Origin: Flavobacterium salmonis
GTDB lineage: Bacteria > Bacteroidota > Bacteroidia > Flavobacteriales > Flavobacteriaceae
Direction of reading: 5' to 3'
NCBI RefSeq assembly: GCF_903819435.1
Contig: NZ_CAIJDP010000060.1
Location: 496,001-560,000 of the forward strand
DNA length: 64,000 nucleotides
Part shown: positions 49,919-58,657 of the stretch, piece by piece
Position numbering within the stretch: the stretch's first letter is position 1
How the letters are laid out: the number at the start of each line of letters is the position of its first letter
Translations under genes and position numbers: made by a program
The notes under the pieces: generated by a model
Seen by the model: only the letters and a program-made list of their open reading frames with translations
Told to the model about the DNA's origin: nothing
The model's database searches: none

Positions 49919-51610
49919 TTAATTCCTTGGTGATTTTCTTCTTTCAGTTTTAGCACCTACTCTAGACATTGCACATCTGAATCCGATGTAGTCAGTTGCC
50001 ATATCCTGAGGGAAGTATCTTCTTTGGGCAGGATCTAACCAGTAAGCTCTGTCTCTCCAAGAACCTCCTTTATAAACTCTTGCGTTATCGTTTATCAAAG
50101 TTGTTCTTTTACTTGAATTGTCATATTTTCTCACCATATTACCTAAACTATCTGTAGTAACATTGTGTATTGGAGAATTGTACATAGCTACTTTAGTACT
50201 GTCACCTGATTCAGAATCACCAAAGTCATAATATCTTGAAGATTGTTTATCACCATCTCTATAATTGATGTTATCACTTTTGCTGAAATTTTGTCTCAAA
50301 TAAGTCTCATTTTCATCAACAGGAACACGAGCTATTTCTCCAGGTAAATTTGTAGCAACTACTTTACCATTGCTTAAAGTTTGGTATTTGATATTATCTT
50401 TTGTGATAATTTCTAACTTACCATCTTTACCAATTTTATTTTTAGCATATTGATTTCCTCTATAGTAGTTAAAATCATTTGCTTCGTTATCGATTATTGG
50501 TCTGTAAACATCGGCAACCCATTCTGCTACGTTACCAGCCATATCATATAAACCGAAATCATTTGCAGGATAACTTTTTACATTATTTGTAATATCTGCA
50601 CCATCATCTGACCATCCGGCGATTCCACCGTAGTCACCATTTCCTTGTTTAAAGTTGGCCAATTGATCTCCTCTGTTTTTACGTTTTGCTGAACGAGTAT
50701 AATCTCCAGACCAAGGGTATTTCTTTTGTCCTTTGTAAATATTATATTCTCTTTGTCCAACATCTGCAGCTGCTGCATATTCCCATTCAGCTTCTGTAGG
50801 AAGTCTGTATTCTGGCAAAATAACACCTGAAGAACGTTGTGCATAAACATTTTTTTGTTCTTCTACAGTACCATCTTTACCTTTTTTAGGTCTTCTTCCA
50901 TTAGGGCTTTTCTTTAGAACTATTTCTTCATTTCCTCCATAAGAAGTAGATGGAGATGCAAGATAAGCTTCTGTATTAAACAAACTTTCAGCACTAACAT
51001 CTTGTGTTTTGGCACCTCTTTTAATATATCTTTCTTTTTCTAAAACAGCTTCGTTAACACGGTCAGTTCTCCATTTACTAAATTCAACTGCCTGAATCCA
51101 ATTAACACCAACTACCGGATAGTTAGCATATGCAGGATGTCTTAGATAATTATTTGTCATCGTCTCGTTGTATCCTAAACGATTTCTCCATACCAAAGTA
51201 TCTGGTGATGCACCTGCATAAATATTTTTATAGGTTTCTTCTGTTGGTGGAAAAACTTTTTTCAGCCACTCAAGGTATTCCAAATACATACCATTGGTTA
51301 CTTCTGTTTCATCCATGTAAAATGACTGAACGTGTTGTTGAGTTGGGGTGTTATTCCAATCATGCATAACATCATCCTGTACTTTACCCATAGTAAATGT
51401 ACCTCCTTCAACGAAAACTAAACCAGGTCCAGCCTGTTGTTTTTTTCCTGCATTTCTAGCAGCCGTTCCATTTTGACTGTCAACGTCCCAACCTGTTGCT
51501 CTTGAAGCTCGGCTTGAACTTGATTTTTTGCTACAACTAGCCGTGCCCAACATCAATACTATTGACATCATTACTTGCAAGGCTACAATTTTGTTTACTT
51601 TCATACTCAT
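49919..51610 (-). CDS. gldJ: Gliding motility lipoprotein GldJ
   Basis: The 563-residue protein has a lipoprotein signal (lipobox LGTASC), then an FGE/SUMF1-type sulfatase-modifying-factor fold: VFVEGGTFTMG, FYMDETEVTNGMYLEYLEWL, YRLPTEAEWEYAAAA, FGLYDMAGNVAEWVADVYRP and the final YIGFRCAMSRVG. GldJ is needed for gliding and for the type IX secretion system in Flavobacterium. It is divergent from porU-porV. A second start two codons later (51604) is possible. The 207-base divergent gap holds only A+T-rich sequence. Confidence 0.93.
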   Translation of the reverse strand: MSMKVNKIVALQVMMSIVLMLGTASCSKKSSSSRASRATGWDVDSQNGTAARNAGKKQQAGPGLVFVEGGTFTMGKVQDDVMHDWNNTPTQQHVQSFYMDETEVTNGMYLEYLEWLKKVFPPTEETYKNIYAGASPDTLVWRNRLGYNETMTNNYLRHPAYANYPVVGVNWIQAVEFSKWRTDRVNEAVLEKERYIKRGAKTQDVSAESLFNTEAYLASPSTSYGGNEEIVLKKSPNGRRPKKGKDGTVEEQKNVYAQRSSGVILPEYRLPTEAEWEYAAAADVGQREYNIYKGQKKYPWSGDYTRSAKRKNRGDQLANFKQGNGDYGGIAGWSDDGADITNNVKSYPANDFGLYDMAGNVAEWVADVYRPIIDNEANDFNYYRGNQYAKNKIGKDGKLEIITKDNIKYQTLSNGKVVATNLPGEIARVPVDENETYLRQNFSKSDNINYRDGDKQSSRYYDFGDSESGDSTKVAMYNSPIHNVTTDSLGNMVRKYDNSSKRTTLINDNARVYKGGSWRDRAYWLDPAQRRYFPQDMATDYIGFRCAMSRVGAKTERRKSPRN

Positions 51611-51817
51611 TCTTAGGTGATAAATTTAGGTGCTGCAATATAATAATTAACATTTAATTAGCAACATGTGTTCTAATAATTTTATTTAGCTGTTTTTTAC
51701 CAGAAAATAACCTATAGTTTCGAAACGCAAAAATATACTTTTTATTATTACTATAACATTAAATACTATATTTTTACTTACTAAAATATTTAAAAATTAA
51801 TTTCGTTTTCTTTAGCT

Positions 51818-54800
51818 ATGAAACAAACCCTACTTTTATATCTTTTTTTAGCTCCTTTTTTTGTGTTTTCCCAGAAAAACGGTAGCCTCACAATAGATTG
51901 GCAAAATAAAAAAGAAATGAGTTTTGGGGATTTCAAAACAACAATACCTTACTTTACGGGTAATAATTTTCGATACGACCTTACTAAAAAAAACATATCA
52001 TTATTGTTTAAGCCTAATTATTCGGATTATTCAAGCAGCAATGACGTTCAAATCACCAACATTGTTTACGAATCTGTTTCAGTTACAGATTTAGGCGATT
52101 TATCATTAATAAACATCCCCAAGCAACCAAACGAGACTCTTCTAATTGCTACTTCCCGGGATGAAAAACAAGGTTTCATATCTTTATCCCCGATTATATC
52201 TGAAGGAAATGGTTTTAAAAGAATCAAATCTTTCTCTTATTCAATAATAACCGGCAATTCTTCAAAAAGTAACAACTCTGCTTCAACTTTAAAATCAAAT
52301 AGTATTTCAAATTCGGTTTTATCCTCTGGCGACTGGTATCGTTTTTATATTGAAAAATCAGGTGTCTATAAAATTTCAAAATCTTTTTTACAAAGCCTTG
52401 GTTTTGATGCAGGCAAAAGTGATCCTAAAAAAATTAAAATTTATGGAAATGGAGGAAGAATGCTTCCTTTATCTAATAACACTTATTATCCTGAAGATTT
52501 AATCGAAAATTCAATTCAGGTTATAGGCGAAAACGACGGCAGTTTTAATAACGAAGATTACATTCTTTTTTATGCTGAAGGAGTTAACAACTGGAATACT
52601 GAAAGCCAAACCAATATTAACTTATACGACACTAAATCTTATTATTATATTACCACACAGGGAGGTGACGGGAAAAGAATTTCAAATATGATCCTTCCTA
52701 CCGGAAACAGTACTTTAGAATTAAACACTTTCGACGACCATCAATTTCACGAAATCGACAAAATCAACATTGTAAACACTGGACGACAATGGTTTGGCGA
52801 ATCTTTCGAAATTAATCAGGAACAGGAGTTTGAATTTAATTTTCCAAATATTGAAACTTCGACCCCTGTGAAAATAGAGGTTTTGACAGCTTCTGCCGCA
52901 TTTACAAATACTTCTTTTGATATTTCTGCAAACGGTCAAAGCATTGGAAACATATCCTTTAGTTCACTTAACTCCGGCTCTGAATCGAAATTTGACCCTG
53001 GAAATCTACCCGGAAACACAAGCTTTACCGGATCTGAAAATGTAAAAATAAAACTCACCTATAATAATAATGGAGTACCGGGCTCTAAAGGATACCTTGA
53101 TTATATTAATTTAACAGCAAAAAGGAAATTAACAGGTTACGGCAAGCAGTTCCAATTTCAATATGATCTGGCAGGCTCAACAACCGGCATTGTAAATTAT
53201 AATGTTTCAAACACTTCAAGCATTTCACAAATTTGGGATATTACAGACCTATATAATGTATCAAAAATTGAAAACAGTAATTTGAACAATTTAAGCTTCA
53301 AAGCTTCTTTAGGCGAAATTCGAAAATATATAGCAATTGATCCGGCAGATTATTATACTCCTTCAAGAGAAGGACAATCAAAAATTGCAAATCAAAACTT
53401 AAAAGGAACACTTTTAAAAAATTCTCAAAACAACTTTCAAGATGTTGATTATTTAATCATCACACCAAAATCGCTGCTTTCACAAGCTGAAAAATTAGCT
53501 AATTTTCATAGAACTTATTCAAAATTAAATGTAAAAACTGTTACACTTGAAAATATCTATCAGGAATTTTCTTCAGGGAAACAAGACGTTGCAGCAATAA
53601 GAAACTGCATAAGATATGTTTACAGAAACGCTTCATCTACAGACAAAAGAGTACGATATATAAATCTATTTGGCGATGCCTCATTCGATTACAAAAACCG
53701 CATTTCTAACAACAACAACATTGTACCTATCTATCATGCACTAAACAGCGAGACTGTTGCAGAACGTTCATTTGCATCTGATGATTTTTATGGACTAATG
53801 GATGACAGCGAAGGAAATATAACCAGCTACGCATTTGGAATTGATATTGCAGTAGGAAGAATGCTTGTCTCCAACAACACCCAGGCTGAGGAAATGGTTA
53901 ATAAAGTTTTAGAATACCACAATGCCAAGTCATATGGCAACTGGCGAAATAATTTTGTTTTAATTAGTGATGATTCTGACAAAGCTTCGGATGCTACATT
54001 ACAATCACGTCAAAACACTTTAGCAGATAAAATTGCTGTCGAGAAACCTTTTTTCAATATTGACAAAATTTTTCTGGACTCCTATACAGAAGAAGCATCC
54101 GCAGGAGGTTCAAGGTATCCAAAAGCAAGATCAGATTTTTTTAATGCTTTTGAAAAAGGCGCATTGATTTTTAACTATTTAGGTCATGGTGGAGAAGACG
54201 GGCTATCTAGTGAAAGAATTTGGGAAAAATCAGATAGTCAAAATTTAAGCAATCAATACAAATATCCTTTATTTATAACTATTACCTGTGAGTTCTCACG
54301 CTTTGATGACCCAACACATCCAACAGCTGGAGAGTATACTTTTTGGAATCCAAAAGGTGGCGCAATTGCATTAGTAACAACTATCCGCTCAATCTTACAA
54401 TACAATGCCGAAAATTTTAACGACATCTTAGCAAAAAACCTCTTGTCTTACGGAGCTAATCAATACACATCTATCGCCGATGCACTTCGAGTTTCGAAAA
54501 ATGAAACCCCAAGTACTTCGAGTAATGTTGTTTTGTACTTAGGAGATCCTGCAATAATGCTAGCCATTCCTAAACCCAAAATTAACTTAACAAAAGTAAA
54601 TGACATAGCCGTTTCCGGAGCTATTGAAGATTTTAAATCTTTAGCAAAAATTAAAATATCAGGTGAAATTACTGATGAAAATAACAATATTCTAAGCAAC
54701 TATAATGGAGAACTTTCGACTGCTATTTTTGACAAATTAATCACAAACACCACATTAAACAATAATGGCTCTAGCCCTCCGATACAGTTTAAAACCCAGG

Positions 54801-55657
54801 GCGAAACTATTTTTAGAGGAAATGCTTCTGTTATAAATGGGCAGTTTGAATTTAGTTTTGTAGTTCCAAGAGACATACGAATCCCTGTTAATAATGGCAG
54901 AATTAGCTTTTATTCAAAAAAAAGCGATGTTTTAGAAAACCAATCAGGCTATAATGACATTATAAAAATTGGAGGAATTAACGAAAATGCTCCTCAGGAC
55001 AATATTAGTCCAAAAGTTCAGTTATATATGAACGATGAAACTTTTGTGTCTGGAGGAATTACAAATAACTCCCCTTTCCTTTTAGCGCTTCTTGAAGACG
55101 AAAATGGAATCAATACAGCAAGTGGAATTGGGCATGATATTATTGCTATTTTAGATGGAGATGTTAGTAATCCTTATATTTTGAATGATTATTATCAAAC
55201 AAAATTAGATGATTACACTAATGGAAACTTACGTTTCCCATTACGTAATTTAAGTACTGGAATACACACTATCAGTTTTACCGCATGGGATGTTTACAAC
55301 AATCCGGTAACAAGTGAAATACAATTTATAGTCGTTGGTGACGAATCACTTACATTGACTCACGTTCTTAATTATCCAAATCCTTTTTCTACCTATACTC
55401 AATTTTGGTTTTCTCATAATAAACCTTATGAGCCTTTAGATGTTCAGGTACAGGTAATGACTATAACAGGAAAAATAGTCTGGACAAAAAATCAAATTAT
55501 AACTACTGAAGGTTTTTTATCTAGAGAAATTACCTGGGACGGAAAAGACGATTTTGGAGATAAAATTGGAAAAGGAGTTTATATTTATAAGCTCACAGTT
55601 AAATCCAGTTTAACAAATAAAAAAGCAGAAAAGTATGAAAAACTTGTTATTCTATAA
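51818..55657 (+). CDS. porU: Type IX secretion system sortase PorU (C25 family)
   Basis: A 1,279-residue exported protein (signal MKQTLLLYLFLAPFFVFSQK). The gingipain-like C25 peptidase core lies around residues 540-900, with catalytic His in YLGHGGEDGL (about H790) and Cys in FITITCEFSRFDD (about C824). The C-terminus (LNYPNPFSTYTQFWFSHNKP, then the GKGVYIYKLTVKS ending) is a T9SS-type C-terminal domain. PorU cuts off the C-terminal signal of secreted cargo at the cell surface and attaches A-LPS or linking sugars. It is 49 bases upstream of porV. Confidence 0.93.
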   Translation: MKQTLLLYLFLAPFFVFSQKNGSLTIDWQNKKEMSFGDFKTTIPYFTGNNFRYDLTKKNISLLFKPNYSDYSSSNDVQITNIVYESVSVTDLGDLSLINIPKQPNETLLIATSRDEKQGFISLSPIISEGNGFKRIKSFSYSIITGNSSKSNNSASTLKSNSISNSVLSSGDWYRFYIEKSGVYKISKSFLQSLGFDAGKSDPKKIKIYGNGGRMLPLSNNTYYPEDLIENSIQVIGENDGSFNNEDYILFYAEGVNNWNTESQTNINLYDTKSYYYITTQGGDGKRISNMILPTGNSTLELNTFDDHQFHEIDKINIVNTGRQWFGESFEINQEQEFEFNFPNIETSTPVKIEVLTASAAFTNTSFDISANGQSIGNISFSSLNSGSESKFDPGNLPGNTSFTGSENVKIKLTYNNNGVPGSKGYLDYINLTAKRKLTGYGKQFQFQYDLAGSTTGIVNYNVSNTSSISQIWDITDLYNVSKIENSNLNNLSFKASLGEIRKYIAIDPADYYTPSREGQSKIANQNLKGTLLKNSQNNFQDVDYLIITPKSLLSQAEKLANFHRTYSKLNVKTVTLENIYQEFSSGKQDVAAIRNCIRYVYRNASSTDKRVRYINLFGDASFDYKNRISNNNNIVPIYHALNSETVAERSFASDDFYGLMDDSEGNITSYAFGIDIAVGRMLVSNNTQAEEMVNKVLEYHNAKSYGNWRNNFVLISDDSDKASDATLQSRQNTLADKIAVEKPFFNIDKIFLDSYTEEASAGGSRYPKARSDFFNAFEKGALIFNYLGHGGEDGLSSERIWEKSDSQNLSNQYKYPLFITITCEFSRFDDPTHPTAGEYTFWNPKGGAIALVTTIRSILQYNAENFNDILAKNLLSYGANQYTSIADALRVSKNETPSTSSNVVLYLGDPAIMLAIPKPKINLTKVNDIAVSGAIEDFKSLAKIKISGEITDENNNILSNYNGELSTAIFDKLITNTTLNNNGSSPPIQFKTQGETIFRGNASVINGQFEFSFVVPRDIRIPVNNGRISFYSKKSDVLENQSGYNDIIKIGGINENAPQDNISPKVQLYMNDETFVSGGITNNSPFLLALLEDENGINTASGIGHDIIAILDGDVSNPYILNDYYQTKLDDYTNGNLRFPLRNLSTGIHTISFTAWDVYNNPVTSEIQFIVVGDESLTLTHVLNYPNPFSTYTQFWFSHNKPYEPLDVQVQVMTITGKIVWTKNQIITTEGFLSREITWDGKDDFGDKIGKGVYIYKLTVKSSLTNKKAEKYEKLVIL

Positions 55658-55706
55658 TATATATTTGCACAACCAACAACATAAACTAACACCTTACTTA
55701 ATATAA

Positions 55707-56921
55707 ATGAAAAAAATATCCCCTTTATTATTATTTTATTTTATTATTATATCGTTTGCCAACGCACAAACCAGAACAATTACAACAGGAGTTCCTTTTT
55801 TACAAGTTGCAGCAGACGCAAGAGCTGCCGGTCTTGGAGACCAGGGAGTTGCAACATCTGCAGATGTATTCTCTCAACAATGGAATCCTGCAAAATATGC
55901 TTTTTCGATTGACAAACAAGGATTCTCTGTGAGTTACACTCCTTATTTAACTGATTTGGTAAATGACATTTCATTAAGTCAGGTAACTTACTACAACAAA
56001 ATCAACGAACGAAGTGCTTTTGCCGGAAGCATTCGCTATTTCAGTATTGGCGATATCGAATTAAGAGAAACCCAAAATGACCCCGGCAACGTTGTTAAAC
56101 CTGCAGAATTTGCCATTGACGGCTCCTATTCCTTAAAATTAAGTGAAATGTTCTCGATGGCAGTTGGCGCCAGATTTATTAATTCAAATTTAGGAATTAC
56201 AACTGGAGGACAAAGCTTGTCTGCAGCAAAATCATTTGCCTTTGATGTTGCCGGATTTTACCAATCAGAAGAATTTGCCTATAGAGATTTTAACGGAAGA
56301 TGGAGAGCCGGTTTTAATTTTCAGAATCTTGGACCAAAAATTAATTATGATTTGAGCGAAGAAACCAACGGAGCAGGATCTAACTTTTTACCAGCAAATT
56401 TAAGATTAGGTGGTGGTTTTGATTTTATATTAGATGATTACAACAAAGTAGCCGTAAGTGTTGAATTTACAAAATTATTGGTTCCTACTTCTCAAATACC
56501 CGTTCCTACTCCAGCCACCGACCTAAATGGTGATGGTGACACATTAGATCCGGGAGAAGGAGCAAGTGATGGTGTGCAGGAAGCCAATAATAAATATAAT
56601 TCTATTGGTTGGGTGCCGGGAATTTTCAAATCTTTTAGCGATGCCCCAGACGGTTTCAGTGAAGAAGTAAAAGAAATCACCTATAGTTTAGCCGGAGAAT
56701 ATACTTATCAGGATTCCTTTTCGATGCGTGCCGGATATTATCACCAAAGTCCTGAAAAAGGTGCTGTACAATTTTTCTCATTAGGCGCCGGATTCAAATA
56801 CAATGTCGTAAAAGTGGATGTTTCGTACTTATTCTCTGCTTCGAAAGTTAAAAATCCGTTAGAAAACACACTTCGCTTCTCATTAACCTTTAATTTTGGT
56901 GAAAAATACGAAGAGTATTAA
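55707..56921 (+). CDS. porV: Type IX secretion outer-membrane protein PorV (LptO)
   Basis: A 404-residue protein with a signal peptide (LLLFYFIIISFANAQ) and a FadL-like beta-barrel: PFLQVAADARAAGLGDQGVA, FSQQWNPAKYAFSIDKQGFS, and ending NTLRFSLTFNFGEKYEEY. PorV carries secreted cargo from the translocon to the PorU sortase, which matches its position in one operon with porU. Confidence 0.94.
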   Translation: MKKISPLLLFYFIIISFANAQTRTITTGVPFLQVAADARAAGLGDQGVATSADVFSQQWNPAKYAFSIDKQGFSVSYTPYLTDLVNDISLSQVTYYNKINERSAFAGSIRYFSIGDIELRETQNDPGNVVKPAEFAIDGSYSLKLSEMFSMAVGARFINSNLGITTGGQSLSAAKSFAFDVAGFYQSEEFAYRDFNGRWRAGFNFQNLGPKINYDLSEETNGAGSNFLPANLRLGGGFDFILDDYNKVAVSVEFTKLLVPTSQIPVPTPATDLNGDGDTLDPGEGASDGVQEANNKYNSIGWVPGIFKSFSDAPDGFSEEVKEITYSLAGEYTYQDSFSMRAGYYHQSPEKGAVQFFSLGAGFKYNVVKVDVSYLFSASKVKNPLENTLRFSLTFNFGEKYEEY

Positions 56922-56950
56922 TTAAATAAGAAAATAAAAAATAACAGATC

Positions 56951-56985
56951 CAAATTCCTAGAAATAGAAGTTTGGATTTTTTTTC
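56951..56985 (+). terminator. Terminator of porU-porV
   Basis: ATCCAAATTC and GTTTGGAT pair around a 10-base loop, and an eight-base T-run follows. It is related in wording to the AATTCCAAA hairpins. Confidence 0.8.
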
Positions 56986-56997
56986 CCTTAAAAAAAA

Positions 56998-57480
56998 ATG
57001 AAAGAAATCAGCATAACATCATCATTTTTAGTTTTTGACACCTTAGAAGAATTACCAAATGATATTCAAAATTTAATGAATCAGGCTGTAGCCATTCGCA
57101 AAAAAGCGTATGCACCTTACTCCAAATTTAGAGTTGGCGCTGCATTATTATTGGATAATGGCGAAATTGTTTTAGGATCAAATCAGGAAAATGCAGCCTA
57201 TCCATCAGGTTTATGTGCAGAACGTGTCGCTATTTTTCATGCGGGAAGCGTTTATCCGGAAGCTAAAATTTTAAAAATGGCCATTACGGCAGCTTCAGAT
57301 ACAAACCAAACACAAGCTCCTATACCCCCATGCGGCTCATGCAGACAATCAATCGCAGAATATGAAATCAAACAGGATACCCCTATAGAAATCTATTTTA
57401 TGGGAGAAATAGGTACAATTTATCAGTCAGCATCCCTCAAAAATCTCCTTCCTTTCATGTTTGACAAAAAGTTTTTATAA
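56998..57480 (+). CDS. cdd: Cytidine deaminase
   Basis: 160 residues. The catalytic motif CAERVAIF (Cys-Ala-Glu, about residues 77-84) and PCGSCRQSIAEY supply the zinc ligands and the proton-shuttle Glu; YAPYSKFRVGAALLLDNGEI is the substrate-binding start. It converts cytidine and deoxycytidine to uridine forms in pyrimidine salvage. Length is near the usual 130-160 for the homotetrameric class. Confidence 0.95.
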   Translation: MKEISITSSFLVFDTLEELPNDIQNLMNQAVAIRKKAYAPYSKFRVGAALLLDNGEIVLGSNQENAAYPSGLCAERVAIFHAGSVYPEAKILKMAITAASDTNQTQAPIPPCGSCRQSIAEYEIKQDTPIEIYFMGEIGTIYQSASLKNLLPFMFDKKFL

Positions 57481-57538
57481 AAAAAACAAAAAAAGCCAAA
57501 AAGTACCTTTTAAATTTTAGTTCTTAAATCTAATGTCT

Positions 57539-57563
57539 TATTTTTGCATCCCGACCATTCGGG
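57539..57563 (+). promoter_or_regulatory. -7 box and 5'-terminal hairpin of pdhA
   Basis: TATTTTTG (57539-57546) fits TAnnTTTG and is followed at once by CATCCCGACCATTCGGG, where CCCGA (57550-57554) pairs with TCGGG (57559-57563). The arrangement copies that of rplM (-7 box, CATCCC, hairpin). Confidence 0.65.
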
Positions 57564-57650
57564 CGCAAATTTGTGGGAGGAAACTATTTTTGCGTTATAG
57601 GTTAACAATTGATAACACAAAAAACAACTTTAGCAAAAGAAAGAATTCAG

Positions 57651-58649
57651 ATGAAAGAAGTTACAAAAGAGGTTTACTTAAAGTGGTATGAAGACATGCT
57701 ACTTTGGAGAAAGTTTGAAGACAAACTTGCAGCATTATACATCCAACAAAAAGTCAGAGGATTTCTTCACCTCTACAATGGTCAGGAAGCAGTATTGGCG
57801 GGAGCTTTACATGCTATGGATTTGACTAAAGACAAAATGATTACTGCATACAGAAATCACGTTCAGCCAATAGGCATGGGAGTTGATCCAAGGCGAGTTA
57901 TGGCTGAACTTTTAGGAAAAGCAACCGGAACTTCTAAAGGTATGGGAGGTTCTATGCACATTTTCTCAAAAGAACACCGTTTTTACGGAGGTCACGGAAT
58001 CGTAGGTGGACAAATTCCTGTAGGAGCTGGTTTAGCTTTTGCTGATAAATATTTTGAAACAGGCGGTGTAACCATGACTTACTTTGGTGACGGAGCTGCA
58101 AGACAAGGTTCATTACACGAAGCTTTCAACATGGCTATGTTATGGAAATTACCAGTTGTATTTATCGTTGAAAACAATGGTTATGCAATGGGAACTTCTG
58201 TCGAAAGAACTGCAAACCACACTGATATCTGGAAACTTGGTTTAGGATACGAAATGCCTTGCGGACCAGTTGACGGAATGAATCCTGTGAAAGTTGCTGA
58301 AGCAATGACAGAAGCAATCGAAAGAGCACGTCGTGGAGACGGACCAACTTTCCTTGAAATGAAAACGTACCGTTACAGAGGACACTCAATGTCTGACGCA
58401 CAATTATACCGATCTAAAGAAGAAGTGGAAGAATATAGAAAAATTGACCCAATTACTCAGGTTCTTGATGTAATTATGGATCAAAAATATGCTACCGAGG
58501 AAGAAATTGAAGTAATTGACCAAAGAGTAAAAGATTTGGTTGAAGAATGTGTGAAATTCGCTGAAGAATCTCCATATCCTGAATTGCAACAATTATACGA
58601 TGTAGTATACGCACAAGAAGACTATCCATTTACACCTCATAAACTATAA
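57651..58649 (+). CDS. pdhA: Pyruvate dehydrogenase E1 component, alpha subunit
   Basis: The 332-residue protein starts MKEVTKEVYLKWYEDMLLWR. The thiamine-diphosphate motif GDGAARQGSLHEAFNMAMLW then ENNGYAMGTS, and the phosphorylation-loop region YRYRGHSMSDAQLYRSKEE, identify E1-alpha. I use ATG 57651; a TTG at 57609 would add 14 unrelated residues. It is paired with the E2 gene 8 bases downstream; the E1-beta gene is not in this operon. It consumes the TPP supplied by the thi genes. Confidence 0.94.
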   Translation: MKEVTKEVYLKWYEDMLLWRKFEDKLAALYIQQKVRGFLHLYNGQEAVLAGALHAMDLTKDKMITAYRNHVQPIGMGVDPRRVMAELLGKATGTSKGMGGSMHIFSKEHRFYGGHGIVGGQIPVGAGLAFADKYFETGGVTMTYFGDGAARQGSLHEAFNMAMLWKLPVVFIVENNGYAMGTSVERTANHTDIWKLGLGYEMPCGPVDGMNPVKVAEAMTEAIERARRGDGPTFLEMKTYRYRGHSMSDAQLYRSKEEVEEYRKIDPITQVLDVIMDQKYATEEEIEVIDQRVKDLVEECVKFAEESPYPELQQLYDVVYAQEDYPFTPHKL

Positions 58650-58657
58650 CATATATT

